Shown: piece after piece, positions 1-7,274 of the stretch
Layout: each line of letters begins with the position of its first letter
Position numbering within the stretch: position 1 is the first letter of the stretch
Origin: a bacterium
Lineage (GTDB): Bacteria > Bacteroidota > Bacteroidia > NS11-12g > UBA9320
Direction: 5' to 3'
Assembly (NCBI GenBank): GCA_018223105.1
Contig: JAAEYY010000019.1
Coordinates: forward strand, 1 to 49,513
Length of the DNA: 49,513 bases
Position numbers and translations under genes: made by a program
The notes under the pieces: generated by a model
What the model was told of the DNA's origin: nothing
Databases searched by the model: none
What the model saw: the letters and a program-made list of their open reading frames with translations, nothing else

Positions 1-1
1 G

Positions 2-976
2 TATAGTTACGAGAGGTTATTGAATTCTGTTGATGTTGCAAACCAACAAGAGCTTGTTACAGCCGAGAATATCATACTTCAGGCAGCTAATGCATATTTC
101 AATATCTTACGTGCAAAAGCAAATATGGAAGCTGTTGAAGCAAGCTTAAATGCATCGATACGACGCTACGAATATGCTGAAGCTAATTACGAATTGTCTG
201 GCGGTAGTAGTCTTGAAATGTTGAGTGCCAAGGTGGATTTGAATCAAGATAGCACCTTATATCTTAATGCAGAGGCATCTTACTTAGAATCAATTTATAC
301 GCTTAATCAGTTGATGGGGGTCGAAGTGAATAGCACTTATAGTTTTAAGGAAATTAGAGACAAGAGAAGAGATTTGATGTTAAATCCTCTCTTGGATGAT
401 GCTTTTGCTCAAAACAGTCAGCTTCAGAATAACCGAATTTTAGAAGAGCAAAGTATCCTTAACTACCGAATCGCAAAAAGTGCATATCTACCCAGATTAA
501 ACCTGAATAGTTCGTATTCTTATTCCAGCTCTAATACCGAAGGAAGTTTCTTGGTATTAAATCAAAGTAATGGATTGAGTTCAAGCTTGGTCTTGTCAAT
601 TCCTATCTTCACCGGAGGTGTTAATAATTCAAACCTTGAATCTGCAGAGATCAACAAATTAAGTGCAACAGAAAGAAGTCTGGAGATTAAGAGCCAACTT
701 GAACGAGATGTAAGATCTGCTTACACAAACTACCTTAATGCTCTTAAGATAAAAGACATGGAGCAAAGAAATATCTCTTCAGCTGAGCAAAATTTTAATT
801 ATACAAAAGAGCTTTATGAGCAAGGCTTGGCAAGCAGCGTTTTGTTCCGCGAAGCTCAGATTAATCTACTTTTAGCCAGAAACAGTTTGGCTAATGCTAG
901 GTACAATGCTGTGTTAGCAGAATTGGAGCTATTGAGATTAAGCGGAAATCTAATTCCTGCTTTGAACGGTGAATAA
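2..976 (+). CDS. TolC-family outer membrane efflux protein (5' truncated by window edge)
   Basis: This is the C-terminal part of an outer-membrane channel of the TolC/OEP family, which normally works as the exit duct for an inner-membrane pump and a periplasmic adaptor. The frame is open to the left edge of the window, so the TTG near base 20 is not a credible start and the signal peptide lies outside. The visible protein is dominated by long heptad-like alpha helices rich in Ala, Leu, Asn and Glu, with short beta segments such as LVLSIPIFTGG, the typical 'PIFxGG' strand of OEP proteins, about two thirds along. The pattern helix-strand-helix is the usual OEP repeat. The pump and adaptor genes would be expected upstream, outside the window. 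A pirin gene follows after 31 bp. The family call is firm; the substrate is unknown. Confidence 0.9.
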   Translation, partial: YSYERLLNSVDVANQQELVTAENIILQAANAYFNILRAKANMEAVEASLNASIRRYEYAEANYELSGGSSLEMLSAKVDLNQDSTLYLNAEASYLESIYTLNQLMGVEVNSTYSFKEIRDKRRDLMLNPLLDDAFAQNSQLQNNRILEEQSILNYRIAKSAYLPRLNLNSSYSYSSSNTEGSFLVLNQSNGLSSSLVLSIPIFTGGVNNSNLESAEINKLSATERSLEIKSQLERDVRSAYTNYLNALKIKDMEQRNISSAEQNFNYTKELYEQGLASSVLFREAQINLLLARNSLANARYNAVLAELELLRLSGNLIPALNGE

Positions 977-1007
977 ACTTATTAACTCATCAAATTGTTA
1001 AGCAATT

Positions 1008-1871
1008 ATGCGTAGCGTTAAAGCTGTACATTCTGCTTTTAAGGTCAACATGGGAGGTATGTTGTTGGATCAAGCTTTGCCTTCAGGTTCACTGGAGCAA
1101 ATAGATCCGTTTTTACTGCTTCACCATGCAAAAAGAAACATTCCGGCAGGAGAACATCAACGGGATCAAGGTGTTGGGCCACATCCTCACCGAGGTTTTA
1201 GCCCGGTCACATTTGTTTTGGAAGGAGAGGTGCTGCATCAGGATTCACGAGGCAATAAATCCTTGATTGGTAAAAATGGAGTACAGTGGATGAATGCAGG
1301 CATGGGGATTATTCACTCTGAAAGGCCTGGAGTAAACTTCCTAAAAAAAGGAGGTTATTTTGAGATTGTTCAAATTTGGATCAATTCTCCGGCGAAGCAT
1401 AAAATGGATCAGCCTGAGTACTTCTCAGTCCCCGAAGAAAACCAAGCTTCCATAAAGATGGGCAGTAGTTCAGAATTAAAGCTTGTTTCAGGAGAGTATC
1501 AGGGGGTTAGACGCAATGTTAAAAGCAAATCTGAGCTGCTTGTTGGAGTGTTAAACCTCAATAAAGACGACATTATAAAATTAGACCTTCCTACAGAGTT
1601 TAATGCTGGAATTTATGTAGTCGACGGAGGAATTAAAAGCAATGGGAAACGAGCTTTTACCAAGGATCTGATGCATTTTAATACAGATGGGGATCAAATT
1701 GAACTAAGCGTTTCTGCTACTACAAAAGCACTTTTACTGGCCGGTAAACCATTAAATGAGCCGGTTCAATCACAAGGTCCTTTTGTAATGAATAATGGAA
1801 CAGAAATACTTGAGGCCATGCGCGACTATCAATTAGGAAAAATGGGATTCCTTGTCGAAGAACTACAATGA
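1008..1871 (+). CDS. Pirin family protein
   Basis: This is a bicupin of the pirin family. Bacterial pirins bind one metal ion, some act as quercetin dioxygenases and others modulate metabolic enzymes, so the true substrate cannot be read from sequence. The N-terminal cupin carries the expected metal ligands His59 and His61 (HPHRGF) and His103 and Glu105 (IIHSERP). The second cupin starts around residue 150 and ends with a C-terminal helix. The length of 287 residues is normal. The stop overlaps an upstream ATG of the following thioredoxin-like gene in an ATGA arrangement, which suggests co-transcription. Confidence 0.92.
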   Translation: MRSVKAVHSAFKVNMGGMLLDQALPSGSLEQIDPFLLLHHAKRNIPAGEHQRDQGVGPHPHRGFSPVTFVLEGEVLHQDSRGNKSLIGKNGVQWMNAGMGIIHSERPGVNFLKKGGYFEIVQIWINSPAKHKMDQPEYFSVPEENQASIKMGSSSELKLVSGEYQGVRRNVKSKSELLVGVLNLNKDDIIKLDLPTEFNAGIYVVDGGIKSNGKRAFTKDLMHFNTDGDQIELSVSATTKALLLAGKPLNEPVQSQGPFVMNNGTEILEAMRDYQLGKMGFLVEELQ

Positions 1872-1888
1872 GCTACGTAGATACTATT

Positions 1889-2374
1889 ATGAAAAAACTT
1901 TTGCTACTAATTGTGCCATTAGTCCTGCTTGGATCATGTTCAAATAAAGGAACTGAACTTCCTGATTTCAAATACCAAACACTAGGAGGGGAGAGTATAA
2001 AAAAAGCAGATCTGGAAGGCAAAATTGTGGTTTTAAACGTGTGGGCTACTTGGTGCGGAACTTGTATAAAGGAGATCCCCGATCTCAATAGACTGGCAGA
2101 TAAATATAAAAACGACGATGAAGTGCTTTTTCTCGCCTTTTCAGATGAACCGGAATCCAAGGTTATTCCACTATTGCAACGCTTTCCATTTAGGTATACT
2201 CATATTGTTGATGCTGAAGAATTTACATCTAATATTCAAACAAGGTTGGTAAAGACCTACCCTCAAAATTTAATTGTCAATCAAGAATCCGTCGTAGTAT
2301 TCGACGTTTCCGACGGAACATCTGATTTATTTTCAAAAATGGACGGTATAATTCAGGAGCTAAAGAATAAATAA
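1889..2374 (+). CDS. TlpA/ResA-like thioredoxin-fold lipoprotein
   Basis: This is a membrane-anchored periplasmic thiol-disulfide oxidoreductase of the TlpA/ResA type, a family that reduces or isomerises disulfides in exported proteins or cytochromes. The chosen start gives a compact lipoprotein signal peptide ending in LLGSC with the lipidated Cys at residue 17. An in-frame ATG at 1868 would add seven residues and overlap the pirin stop, and cannot be excluded. The redox motif WCGTC (Cys56, Cys59) sits in the canonical WATWC context after the first beta strand. A cis-Pro equivalent is visible near YPQNLI. The gene overlaps the next one by one base (TAATG), so the pirin, this gene and the transferase look like one transcription unit. 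Confidence 0.88.
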   Translation: MKKLLLLIVPLVLLGSCSNKGTELPDFKYQTLGGESIKKADLEGKIVVLNVWATWCGTCIKEIPDLNRLADKYKNDDEVLFLAFSDEPESKVIPLLQRFPFRYTHIVDAEEFTSNIQTRLVKTYPQNLIVNQESVVVFDVSDGTSDLFSKMDGIIQELKNK

Positions 2375-3573
2375 TGCTGAAACACTTCTTTAAACATTGT
2401 CATTCTGAATATAAACTGAGTGTATTTGACTCTGTGCATCTATTAAATGAAGATCATTGGAATCAAATAAATAGTGATAATTTATTCTTAAGCATACCAT
2501 ATTTACGAGCACTCGAAGATAGTATCGATACTATAGATTTTAGGTACCTTATCGTTTACAATAAGGAATTTAAACCTGTGTTAAGTGCTTATTTTCAGGT
2601 GATTGACTTTGAAGACATTGATCAGACCTATAGTAAGTTGATTAGCCAATACATTGGTGGAGATACGCTTAAAAAGATGATTGATAAGCTTGAGTTACGT
2701 TTATTGATCTGTGGTAATCTTTTTGCCTGTGGGGATTACGGATTTTCATATTCAGCTGATTTATCGGAACAAACCGCATTTCAATTGCTTCGCGATGGAA
2801 TGAAGAGAATCCAGACCAATGGAAATGGCGATAAACCTTCGCTATTCCTTGTAAAGGAGCTTAATGAAAGACTTGCCCAAAGCGCCAAACCATTACTTGA
2901 AGATCGTTTCTACGACTTTAATATTGATCACAATATGGTAATGGCTATACATCCGGATTGGAAGAATATGGAGGACTATTACTCCAGTTTAACTTCAAAA
3001 TTTAGAACAAAGATGAAGTCGACCTTGAAAAAGAGCGAAGGTCTTGCACTTGAAGCATGGAATTATGAAGTAATAGACGCTCAAAAGGAAAAAATATTTG
3101 AGCTTTATCTCAATGTGATCAATGGCGCTGATTTTAATTTAGGGGAACTTGGGCCGGAGACCTTGCCGGCTCTTAAAAAAGAGTTGGGAGATCAGTTTTT
3201 ATTTAAGGCCTATCTATATAACAATCAATTAATTGGATTCTCTGCATCTTTTATTTGTGATGATCATGTAGATGCTGCTTTAGTTGGAATGGATTACAAT
3301 GTAGCGAAGGAGGTTTCTCTATATCAAAGAATGCTCCACGATTTTGTTGAGACTGCAATTCAATCCGATGTACCGGAACTTAAACTTGGAAGAACTGCGG
3401 AGCAAGCCAAGAGCAGTTTTGGCGCCTTGCCTCAGGAAATGTACCTCTATATGAAGCACAAAAACCCATTGGTGAATGGATTGCTAAAATCAATTACAGA
3501 TAAATTAAAACCATCCAGCTTTGAAATGCGAAAACCATTCAAAGCAAACTTTGAAGCAGAATGGACTCTTTAA
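2374..3573 (+). CDS. GNAT/FemAB-like acyltransferase family protein
   Basis: This 399-residue cytosolic protein has no signal peptide or membrane span. The second half (about 195-380) has features of a FemAB/GNAT-type acyl or aminoacyl transferase: a basic stretch FRTKMKSTLKKSEG, then an alternating strand-helix region with 'LFKAYLYNNQLIGFSASF' and a late 'LKLGRTAEQAKSSFGA'. Such proteins transfer acyl or aminoacyl groups to envelope precursors or other amines; the substrate here is not known. It begins on the last base of the upstream TlpA-like gene and overlaps the next gene by 13 bp, so it is inside an operon. The family assignment rests on overall pattern, not on a diagnostic motif. Confidence 0.65.
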   Translation: MLKHFFKHCHSEYKLSVFDSVHLLNEDHWNQINSDNLFLSIPYLRALEDSIDTIDFRYLIVYNKEFKPVLSAYFQVIDFEDIDQTYSKLISQYIGGDTLKKMIDKLELRLLICGNLFACGDYGFSYSADLSEQTAFQLLRDGMKRIQTNGNGDKPSLFLVKELNERLAQSAKPLLEDRFYDFNIDHNMVMAIHPDWKNMEDYYSSLTSKFRTKMKSTLKKSEGLALEAWNYEVIDAQKEKIFELYLNVINGADFNLGELGPETLPALKKELGDQFLFKAYLYNNQLIGFSASFICDDHVDAALVGMDYNVAKEVSLYQRMLHDFVETAIQSDVPELKLGRTAEQAKSSFGALPQEMYLYMKHKNPLVNGLLKSITDKLKPSSFEMRKPFKANFEAEWTL

Positions 3574-4595
3574 CTCAGATTGTACTTGGCGCAGCTGTAG
3601 GGGAGGTGTGCTTAGGGAAAAAAGCGGGAAATAAAGCAATTCTCTGGGGAGCTATTGCAGGTACAATACCGGATTTGGATGTACTGGTTAAAGTATTTGC
3701 AAATGATCTTACTGCAAATGAAATGCACAGAGGTTTTTCGCATTCCATTCTTTTTTGCCTGATTATGGCTCCAATATTAGGGCGCCTGATTCAATACATC
3801 TACCGGAACAAATTAGAAACCACGAATAAAGACTGGACAAAATTGAGTTTTTGGGCCTTTTTTACGCACCCTATGCTCGATGCACACACCACCTGGGGAA
3901 CTCAGCTATTTTGGCCCTTTGATTTAAGGATAGCTTATAAAAACATTAATGTAGTTGACCCTATTTATACTGTTCCATTTTTAATATTAGTAGCAATTGC
4001 GATGTTCTACAAGCGTGAAAACAAAATACGCAGAACTCTTGCCTGGTGTGGTATAGCGCTAAGTTCTGCTTACCTTACATACACTGTATTTGTTAAGTTT
4101 CATGTAAATTCAATATTTGAAACTGTATATGAAAAGCACGAGATTCAATACAATCGCTATACAACTGAACCTACTATTTTAAATTCGATATTGTGGGAAG
4201 CCATAGCAGAAACTGATTCCGGTTACTACATCGGATATTATTCGCTATTTGATTTCAGCAAAGAGGTTGATTTAATTTATTATGAAAAAGATATTGAGCT
4301 CCAACAGAAACTAAGTAAGTATAGAAACTTTGAACGATTAGAACGACTTTCGGATCACTATTATTTAGTTTATGAAGACTCCGGGGAATTCATATTTAAA
4401 GACATGCGATTTGGTCAAACTTCTTTTGAAAAAGACCGAGAATCTATTGTGTTTTCCTATAGATTATCTGTCGAGGATAACAATCTTAGGGTAGTGCAAG
4501 AGGATCCACCCAGAGACAACATGAAACCCATGTTCCTTAAGCTTATTTCTCGGATAGGAGGCTTAAGCCCAAGCACAAAGAACACCACCCATTAA
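3561..4595 (+). CDS. Membrane-bound metal-dependent hydrolase (YdjM/YbcI-like)
   Basis: This is an integral membrane protein of the metal-dependent hydrolase family related to E. coli YdjM. The N-terminal 190 residues contain four or five hydrophobic segments and the family motifs: MDSLTQIVLGAAVGE at the start, IPDLD near residue 40, HRGFSHS near 60 and HPMLDAHTTWGTQLFWPF near 105-122. The Asp and His residues in these motifs are the presumed metal ligands. The C-terminal 150 residues are soluble and rich in aromatic and charged residues. The start matches the family N-terminus and overlaps the preceding gene by 13 bp. At its 3' end it overlaps the convergent DUF1761 gene by 33 bp. The substrate is unknown. 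Confidence 0.88.
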   Translation: MDSLTQIVLGAAVGEVCLGKKAGNKAILWGAIAGTIPDLDVLVKVFANDLTANEMHRGFSHSILFCLIMAPILGRLIQYIYRNKLETTNKDWTKLSFWAFFTHPMLDAHTTWGTQLFWPFDLRIAYKNINVVDPIYTVPFLILVAIAMFYKRENKIRRTLAWCGIALSSAYLTYTVFVKFHVNSIFETVYEKHEIQYNRYTTEPTILNSILWEAIAETDSGYYIGYYSLFDFSKEVDLIYYEKDIELQQKLSKYRNFERLERLSDHYYLVYEDSGEFIFKDMRFGQTSFEKDRESIVFSYRLSVEDNNLRVVQEDPPRDNMKPMFLKLISRIGGLSPSTKNTTH

Positions 4596-5033
4596 ACCAA
4601 TAGTGATGAGCCAATAAACGCCATTCACAGCAATGTATTTAAATCCCTTTTGCTCGTAGAGTGCATTTGTGGCTAAAACCGGAACAACTACTAAGAAGGC
4701 TCCCAACACACCATGAAAGACTCCATGACCAAACGTGCGGTATTTACCTTCAAATTTGCTTAGTAATTCCGATTGTAATTCAGGTAGATCCAAGGTTAAT
4801 GACATAACATGCCCTTGATGAATAACCATTGAGTAAACACCTAAAGCTAGAAGCATACTCATAACTATTCCGATTCCCATTAATTTCAAGGGATTCCCAC
4901 TGTTGATTTTCTCTTGGGTCATGCCGGCAACATTCATCCAAGCGGTGCCCATAACCTTAGGGTGATAATAGATGAATCCAACAACAGAAGGTATAAGGGC
5001 TGCAATTACTATAAATAGAATATTCGGTAACAT
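4563..5033 (-). CDS. DUF1761 domain-containing membrane protein
   Basis: This small membrane protein of 156 residues has four predicted transmembrane segments and the DUF1761 pattern: an N-terminal 'VVGFIYYHPKVMGTAWM' followed by a membrane helix, a loop with 'FGHGVFHGVLGA' and a C-terminal helix. The family has no established function. It follows a LysE-type exporter gene on the same strand by 39 bp and may be co-transcribed with it. Its 3' end runs 33 bp into the convergent hydrolase gene, so the last 11 codons are antisense to that gene. Confidence 0.85.
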   Translation of the reverse strand: MLPNILFIVIAALIPSVVGFIYYHPKVMGTAWMNVAGMTQEKINSGNPLKLMGIGIVMSMLLALGVYSMVIHQGHVMSLTLDLPELQSELLSKFEGKYRTFGHGVFHGVLGAFLVVVPVLATNALYEQKGFKYIAVNGVYWLITIGLMGGVLCAWA

Positions 5034-5072
5034 ATTGATTTAGTTTTAACCAAAAATAGGATTATTTCTTAA

Positions 5073-5678
5073 TCAACGAGTGGTGATGAACATATACACC
5101 GCTGAAATGGCCAAAATGCCCCCTATAATTCGGTAAACCCAGAGAAGATGATGTGGACTAAGCCATTGCTTTATCTTTTGAGCAAAAAACACCTTTAAGA
5201 TATCCGTGCTGTATATACCCGTGAAGATTCCGATGACAAATGCATACAGCTTCCAATCAGAGAACTCTTGCTTTTCAGCGATAGCAATAAAACTCAACCA
5301 GATTACAAAGACTACAGGATTAAAGAAATTTACAGCAAATCCCTGCACAAAGGAAGACCAAGCCTTACCCGAAACTCCATTTTCATCTTGAGCTTCATCA
5401 TTTTTTACATTTTTAAGTATATACGATACGCCAATGCTGAAAATGATCACAATACCTACTAAACGTGTCCTGGGATCATCAATAAAATCCTTAATGAATG
5501 AAGCTGCGAGGAAATAACAGAGTACAAATACTAAAATATCACTAACAATAATCCCTGTTGCAGCCGCTATACCTTCTTTAACTCCGTGCTGAATCGAATT
5601 TTTGATCAATGTAAAGAACACCGGTCCAAGGATAATGGCCGTACTCAAACCTATGAGTAATCCCTGTAAAAAAGGCAT
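5073..5678 (-). CDS. LysE/RhtB family exporter
   Basis: This 201-residue inner-membrane protein belongs to the LysE/RhtB amino-acid exporter family. It shows the expected six hydrophobic segments and an N-terminal motif 'GLSTAIILGPVFFTLIKNSIQHG' in which the GP near residue 18-20 and the following helix are typical. A charged loop (residues about 90-105) separates the halves and 'FVQGFAVNFFNPVVFVIW' is the second family hallmark (N-P in a membrane helix). The exported substrate is probably an amino acid or derivative, which is inference from the family. It is the first gene of a minus-strand pair with the DUF1761 gene. Confidence 0.9.
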   Translation of the reverse strand: MPFLQGLLIGLSTAIILGPVFFTLIKNSIQHGVKEGIAAATGIIVSDILVFVLCYFLAASFIKDFIDDPRTRLVGIVIIFSIGVSYILKNVKNDEAQDENGVSGKAWSSFVQGFAVNFFNPVVFVIWLSFIAIAEKQEFSDWKLYAFVIGIFTGIYSTDILKVFFAQKIKQWLSPHHLLWVYRIIGGILAISAVYMFITTR

Positions 5679-5805
5679 GGCGCAAAATAGACTGAATTAA
5701 AGAGATTATTTAATATTAAGTGTGAATAAGGTGGATTTAAAAGTAACTGATTTTAAATACCTTATGCTCGAAGTGTTTAGTGATGTATTAGAATTAGGTT
5801 CAATT

Positions 5806-5838
5806 TTGTGGATAAATCTGAAAATCCATTTATATTTG
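5806..5838 (+). promoter_or_regulatory. Candidate Bacteroidota promoter for a small RNA
   Basis: TTG at 5806-5808 and TATATTTG at 5831-5838 are separated by 22 bases. This matches the known Bacteroidota housekeeping promoter pattern (TTG, about 17-23 bases, TAnnTTTG) with a perfect -7 element. The only thing downstream within 80 bases is a terminator, so the predicted transcript is a short non-coding RNA. Confidence 0.5.
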
Positions 5839-5843
5839 TACTA

Positions 5844-5915
5844 CCTTAGAATCCTTAAAGAAGAGAAGACAAAATAGGTTAATAGTAAAAAGCGGTTTAA
5901 CGACCGCTTTTTCAT
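5844..5915 (+). ncRNA. Candidate short terminator-ended RNA (about 70 nt)
   Basis: The interval between the promoter-like boxes at 5806-5838 and the intrinsic terminator at 5887-5920 contains no credible reading frame. It starts with an unstructured purine-rich stretch (5855-5875, runs of AAGA and GAGAAG) and ends in the terminator hairpin. That is the layout of a small regulatory RNA. The exact 5' end is a guess from the -7 box position. It could also be the 3' remnant of a lost gene. Confidence 0.35.
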
Positions 5916-5920
5916 TTTTT
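5887..5920 (+). terminator. Intrinsic terminator
   Basis: AAAAAGCGGT (5887-5896) pairs with ACCGCTTTTT (5903-5912) around a six-base loop and is followed by T-rich sequence. The hairpin also has an A run on its left arm, so it could work in either direction, but on the minus strand there is no gene ending near it. Confidence 0.75.
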
Positions 5921-5972
5921 AAAACCAAAGTACTCTTTTTTACGTATTCTTAGGTATAACTACTATTTAGCC

Positions 5973-6119
5973 ATGGAACTCAGAAAGAACATTTACGATT
6001 CTTCATGTCTCGAGGTGAATGAGCAAGGAATTCTTCAACTTTGGAGTAATCTATTCCAAAGACACATTCCAATTGCCGGACTCGACGAGCTTGACAGTTT
6101 TGTAATCTACACCGTCTAA
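5973..6119 (+). CDS. Possible 48-residue small protein, unknown
   Basis: An ATG at 5973 opens a 48-codon frame ending at TAA 6117-6119. The product begins MELRKNIYDSSC and ends DELDSFVIYTV. Its composition is protein-like and it has no membrane segment. I recognise no family. A second small frame with a membrane segment starts 31 bp downstream (6151), so the two might form a small-protein pair, or be pieces of one decayed gene, since the second frame is open upstream nearly to the end of this one. No clear promoter was found immediately upstream. Confidence 0.3.
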   Translation: MELRKNIYDSSCLEVNEQGILQLWSNLFQRHIPIAGLDELDSFVIYTV

Positions 6120-6150
6120 AAATCTCTTTTCTGGAGACCTAAAGAGCTGC

Positions 6151-6279
6151 ATGAAATGTAGTCTCAATAGGAGAGAACTGCTTCATAATCAGCATGTCAT
6201 ATTATCATTACCAGCGAACAAAATTCAGTATTGGCTCGTTATACTTACTCTTGTGATATGGGGGTACTATGCACGTTAA
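6151..6279 (+). CDS. Possible 42-residue single-span membrane protein, unknown
   Basis: ATG at 6151 opens a 42-codon frame ending with TAA at 6277-6279. The first 24 residues are polar and basic (MKCSLNRRELLHNQ) and the C-terminal part is a single hydrophobic segment (YWLVILTLVIWGYYAR) closing with an Arg, the layout of a tail-anchored small membrane protein. I recognise no family. It lies between the 48-residue frame and a structured, terminator-ended region. Either a genuine small membrane protein or the C-terminal remnant of a decayed gene is possible. Confidence 0.3.
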   Translation: MKCSLNRRELLHNQHVILSLPANKIQYWLVILTLVIWGYYAR

Positions 6280-6330
6280 TAATCTGTTAGTAATCTGAGA
6301 TAATAAGCTGTAATTGATGGCTTAATCTTG

Positions 6331-6455
6331 CGTTACTACACTGCATTCGAATAGAATGTAACAGTGTTTAGTCTACTCCCAAAGATTAGTCGGCCGACTA
6401 TTGGCAAGTAGTAGTAGTTCGAGCCCCCGGTAGTGCGGGGGCTTTCTTTTTATAT
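6331..6455 (+). ncRNA. Candidate structured RNA with three hairpins ending in a terminator
   Basis: Three consecutive hairpins can be drawn. Hairpin I: ACACTG and CATTC (6338-6348) pair with GAATG (6354-6358) and CAGTGT (6362-6367), with a three-base bulge. Hairpin II: CTACT, CCAA and TAGTC (6373-6391) pair with GACTA, TTGG and AGTAG (6396-6411), with a GGCC tip; its apex is the perfect palindrome TAGTCGGCCGACTA. Hairpin III is the terminator at 6422-6443. TAATCTTG at 6323-6330 differs by one base from the -7 box, but no good -33 TTG was found. It is either an independent small RNA or the 3' UTR of the small frames upstream. It does not match RNase P, SRP RNA or tmRNA motifs that I can recall. 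Confidence 0.45.
6422..6452 (+). terminator. Strong GC-rich intrinsic terminator
   Basis: AGCCCCCG (6422-6429) pairs with CGGGGGCT (6436-6443) around GTAGTG and is followed by TTCTTTTTA. It points rightward, so it ends a plus-strand transcript, although the neighbouring annotated gene on the right (NUDIX) is on the minus strand. Confidence 0.85.
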
Positions 6456-6468
6456 GTACATCCAAGCC

Positions 6469-7152
6469 TTAAATCTCAAAATGTAAACCCTCTTTTAGCA
6501 GTTTTTCATAGGTAGACTTGTTGAATTTAAAAAGATCACCGGGTCTTCCTGCTCCTTTGGGTTTGTGCTTTTCATCCAGTTTATCCAGAATCCCTAAACT
6601 CATTACTTTTTTCTTAAAGTTTCTACGGTCAATTTCTCGATCTAAGAGTATGCTGTACAAGGTTTCTAAATCTGAAAAAGGAAACTTATCATCTAATAAA
6701 TGAAAGCCAATGGGTTGATATCTGATTTTGTTTCTCAATCGCTCAATTGCAAGCTTGATAATATCGGCGTGATCGAAAGCGAGAGAGGGGAGAGCCTTGA
6801 TATTAAACCACCTTGCTTCAGAGGCGTCGGTATCTGCTTTTAAGCTCTCGTAGTTTGAAGCCTTTACTAAGCCGAAATATGCTACGGTAATGATCCTTGA
6901 ACGTGGATCTCGCTCAGGGTTGCCAAAGGTGTAAAGCTGTTCGAGGTAATTTATGGATACACCGGTTTCTTCCAAAAGCTCTCGTTGGGTAGCTCTTTCC
7001 AAACTCTCTTCATCCTCAACAAATCCTCCCGGGATAGCCCAGGATTCCTTGAATGGTGGGTTCTTGCGTTTGATTAGCAAGATTGAAACGCCTTGGAGCG
7101 GATCATATGAAAAAACTATTGCGTCGACCGTAACTTTTATATTTTGCAGCAT
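6469..7152 (-). CDS. NUDIX-winged-helix regulator (NrtR-like)
   Basis: This 227-residue protein joins an N-terminal NUDIX domain (about 1-140) to a C-terminal winged-helix domain (about 150-225), the architecture of the NrtR family of transcription factors. The NUDIX box is complete, from Gly43 (GFVEDEE) through RELLEETGV at 58-65, so hydrolase activity is possible, whereas many regulators have lost it. The C-terminal part has 'RNFKKKVMSLGILDKLDE' and 'GRPGDLFKFNKSTYEKL', typical of the DNA-binding half. NrtR proteins control NAD or sugar metabolism and respond to ADP-ribose or sugars; which applies here is unknown. The divergent intergenic region carries a 12-bp palindrome at 7193-7204 that could be its operator. 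Confidence 0.88.
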   Translation of the reverse strand: MLQNIKVTVDAIVFSYDPLQGVSILLIKRKNPPFKESWAIPGGFVEDEESLERATQRELLEETGVSINYLEQLYTFGNPERDPRSRIITVAYFGLVKASNYESLKADTDASEARWFNIKALPSLAFDHADIIKLAIERLRNKIRYQPIGFHLLDDKFPFSDLETLYSILLDREIDRRNFKKKVMSLGILDKLDEKHKPKGAGRPGDLFKFNKSTYEKLLKEGLHFEI

Positions 7153-7192
7153 ACTCTAAACTGTAAATTAATGTAGTTATCACACAAATTAA

Positions 7193-7204
7193 AATAATAT
7201 TATT
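7193..7204. promoter_or_regulatory. Perfect AT palindrome in NrtR-like upstream region (possible operator)
   Basis: AATAATATTATT is a perfect 12-bp dyad located 41 bp upstream of the NUDIX regulator and 71 bp upstream of the methyltransferase gene start. NUDIX-type regulators often bind a site next to their own gene. Low-complexity AT sequence makes chance occurrence plausible. Confidence 0.25.
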
Positions 7205-7274
7205 CTAAGGGCGAGTCAAAGATTGTGAACAACTCAAAATCACAATATAAGAAACAGCGCTTAATTTGGCTGTA

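Noticed and set aside
6411..6443. TTCGAG near 6418 resembling a tRNA or tmRNA T-loop
   Set aside because: There is no matching T-stem, acceptor stem or CCA end; the sequence is the lead-in to a GC-rich terminator.
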